From the NCBI GenBank assembly GCA_018398765.1, contig JAHBMJ010002230.1:1-20671 (forward strand): a DNA stretch of 20,671 bases, given 5' to 3'. The notes beneath the pieces were generated by a model. That model was not told the DNA's origin, made no database searches, and saw nothing but the letters and a program-made list of their open reading frames with translations. Shown one piece after another: positions 18,586 to 20,671 of this stretch. Positions within the stretch are counted from its first letter, which is position 1. Each line of letters opens with the position of its first letter. This DNA is from Chromera velia. Lineage: Eukaryota > Sar > Chromeraceae. The position numbers were made by a program, and so were the translations under genes.

Positions 18586-20271
18586 ATGACGTCTCAAAGG
18601 GACCCAGAAAGGGAGCTTCTCTCCCTTCGGGAGTTCCAAATTGAGGCGGAGAGTAACCCCAACTTTCATCAGAAAATCCTCCAGTACCACAAGATCGTGA
18701 GGCTCTTTGGACACCGGGGTCTAGTGGTCGGCTTCGGGGGCCCCTTCAAGGATAATCAACTGTTATCCAGGTAAGCTTTTACCTTCTCCAGTCTCTGGAG
18801 TGCTCGTCTCTCTCGATCAGTCTGTCTTCCCTCCTGAAGAATCTGCCGCACAATCCTTTCTCGTCGTTTCTCCCTTGAGCTTGCCTGGCTGCATCTTTCT
18901 GCTTGGTTGTTTGTGTCTCTTTACTTGTGGGTGCTTGGTTTTCCCTTCTTGTCTTTGTGCCGTATCACCTCTGTCTTCCGATCGCTTTCTCTTTTCCTCA
19001 CGCTTTCCCGTCTCTGTCTCTCCGATCGCCTGCGGCCAAAACAAAATAAGCCAATGCCACCAGGACCATCACCAAATTCTAAACCAATGCCACGTGGTCC
19101 ACCACCAAATGGATATAATCCCCTGCATGTCAACCGATGTGAGAGTCTCCTTGCGCTCTGTTCCTTACGCTTTCCCGTCTCTGTCTCTGTTTCTCTTGGT
19201 TTACCTCTGGTCCGCTGCAGGCCTTGCAATGGCGAGCACGTCATCTTGGAGGTGCGAACTGCCGAGACGGGCTGGTTTGTCGGACTGGTGGAGGCGCGAC
19301 TCTATGTGACTGGGTCCCCCGAAGCGTTTCAGAATGCAGAGAGGAAGGAGAAGGAGGAGGCAGAGAGAAAGAAGGCAGCGGGAGAGGAGAACAAGAGGCG
19401 CAAGACCGCGCATGAGAAGGAGGAGGAGGAGGAGGGGAAGACCGAGAATAAGCAAGCCTCTTCTTCGTCCTCCTCTCAGATCGCAAAGACCGAGGACAGG
19501 AGCGAGAAGCCTGCTGAGGTTCAGGCTGAGGGGGCAGCAGAGAACGTGGAGGAGATAAAATTTATCCTCCCAAAGGTTGACATCCGGCTCTCATCACCAA
19601 TGGAGGAAAATATGGGGATCGAGGTTGAAGACGTTGACGTTGCGGGACAAGAGGAAGTTGAGGAGACAGGGCAGACCGGCAACGAGACGCAGCAGGAGGA
19701 AAGCGAAGTCCCGAAGTCAACCGAAGAAGAGATCGCCCAACAAAAGAAGGATGCAAAAAAGAGAGCCGCGGCACTCAACAAAATGCCGACTGCCTCTCTT
19801 GACTTGAAGACAGTCTACTTTCTCCAGCCGGCAAAGGAGACGGAGGACTGTGAGCGCGATCTCGTGCTTCTCATTTGTCTCATGACCTTCCTCAAATCTC
19901 CGAACATTAAGGTCTTTTGCTCACCAGGCCCGGCAACCTATCTGCCCAAAGGTCCCTACGGGCCTGATGAGCTCGAGAAACAGGCAGAAGCCCTCGCACT
20001 AGCCCCGGCAGCAGCCGCAGCATGTGCTTTGGAGGACATCCCCCGCACAGCAGCCGAAGCCGCAGCTCCTCCAGATGAGAGCATGGCAGTTGACCTAGGA
20101 GAGGGAGTGGTGGAGACCAGCACTGCTGTCGCTGCAGTGCATCACGAGACCTCCGTGCCTTTCCGCTTCGAACAGGACCCAAAACTGCAGCCAACTCCGA
20201 AGGCCATTAAGAAAACAAAAGCAAAGAAGTCAGGGGGTCAAGGGATGGGAAGGGATGGGTTCAGTTTCTAG
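18586..20271 (+). CDS. Two-exon gene for an unrecognised, highly charged 411-residue protein
   Basis: Exon 1 is 18586-18770 (ATG after an in-frame TAG, ending TCCAG|GTAAGC). The intron is 18771-19220, ending CGCTGCAG. Exon 2 is 19221-20271 (stop TAG). Phases match (2/2) and give 412 codons. Residues 1-105 look globular: LREFQIEAES, HRGLVVGFGG, then NGEHVILEVRTAETGWFVG and EARLYVTG. From about 107 to 260 the chain is Glu/Lys-rich with coiled-coil-like segments (EKEEAERKKAAGEENKRRK), a Ser run and long acidic stretches. Around 265-325 a second ordered block follows (LDLKTVYFLQPA, DLVLLICLMTFLKSPNIKVF). Then come Ala-rich segments and a basic tail (KAIKKTKAKKSGG). This resembles a nuclear or scaffold protein; that is inference. 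No enzyme motif or known family is recognised. Codon use is G/C-ending, consistent with a real host gene. Confidence 0.75.
19042..19119 (+). repeat. Intronic 33-bp minisatellite encoding a proline-rich motif
   Basis: CCAATGCCAC recurs at 19051 and 19084. In the frame that is open into exon 2 the two 33-nt units read KPMPPGPSPNS and KPMPRGPPPNG. Codons end mostly in A or T, unlike the flanking exons. On both sides lies a near-identical pyrimidine word (ACGCTTTCCCGTCTCTGTCTCT at about 18999 and 19168). Confidence 0.75.
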
Positions 20272-20671
20272 CTAGATCTCCTTCTCCCCCATTATGCCTT
20301 GCCGTGGGACTCCTGATTTTGCTGGAGATGGGGGCGGTGTTGTGTGGGTCTGGGAGCAGTGAAGCAGAACTTTTTCAACTCTCTTTTGCCTCCGTTTTTC
20401 TTTTTTTCCTTCCTTCCTTCGTTCCCTTCTGAGAGCGTTCCCCTTCTCGGCTGCTGTCCCGAAGGAGGAAGGGCCAGAATTCCTTCTTTTTCTGTCTGTT
20501 GACTTTTGCTTCCATCGTTCTGCCTTGATTTCTTTTCAGTCATGATTGCAGTACAGATGGATGGATGGATGGATGGATGGATGGATGGATTGTACATGCA
20601 GAGCTCGATGGATGGATATGCTGATCGATCCATCTGCCTTAATTTCCTCCTTGCTCCTCCCAACGCACGCA
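20272..20671. other. 3' flank of the two-exon gene with a (GATG)n microsatellite
   Basis: Pyrimidine-rich sequence follows the stop. A run of eight to nine GATG tetramers occupies 20556-20590, with two more GATGG units at about 20608-20616. No gene supported; the minus ORF across it translates the repeat (PSIHPSIH). Confidence 0.7.

Noticed and set aside
19224-19807. Overlapping ORFs on both strands in exon 2
   Set aside because: Arg-rich or Ser/Leu-rich shadows of the Glu/Lys-coding purine-rich exon.

Overview
This window is eukaryotic nuclear DNA. Genes are split by GT-AG introns whose phases agree across junctions, microsatellites are abundant, and most of the span is transposable elements and tandem repeats. 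No bacterial operon, rRNA, tRNA or CRISPR feature was found. The canonical GT donors argue against a typical dinoflagellate. A free-living alga or protist, possibly an alveolate such as a chromerid, is my weak guess; nothing in the window proves it.

Layout. 1-360 is the 3' end of an unrecognised gene on the + strand. 361-2177 is AT-rich, then purine-rich, intergenic DNA with an 81-bp tandem duplication and several palindromes. 2178-5540 (minus strand) is the best-supported gene: six exons encode a predicted 518-residue ER lectin with a signal anchor and two MRH domains, resembling OS-9/Yos9 and especially the two-MRH protein XTP3-B/ERLEC1 of ER-associated degradation. 5978-9103 is a non-autonomous LTR retrotransposon with ~380-bp LTRs (TGTTG...CAACA) and a pyrimidine-rich interior without gag or pol. 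Its left LTR carries a 366-bp hAT-like MITE with perfect 13-bp terminal inverted repeats and an 8-bp target duplication; the right LTR keeps the empty site.

9988-15490 is a tandem array of ~1.3-kb units (A partial, B, C, D partial). Each unit has a composite (AC)n/(AG)n microsatellite, a conserved minus-strand exon-like segment and, in A-C, a 57-codon ORF. A second 8-bp-TSD transposon, 1,061 bp long, sits exactly between units A and B, and the intact junctions B/C and C/D show its empty site. 15700-15921 looks like a terminal exon on the + strand. 16741-18213 (minus) is a 5'-truncated, decayed non-LTR retrotransposon: RT 3' portion, CxC...HHxxC knuckle and restriction-like endonuclease, in one frame broken by three stops. 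18586-20271 (+) is a two-exon gene for an unrecognised, charged 411-residue protein with a proline-rich 33-bp minisatellite in its intron.

The two complete or near-complete host genes (the ERAD lectin and the charged protein) are not obviously related in function. The rest is a record of repeat expansion and nested transposition. No coherent new multi-gene system is visible. The most novel material is the 1.3-kb array, the symmetrical decamer arrays inside the 1,061-bp transposon, and the unclassified charged protein.
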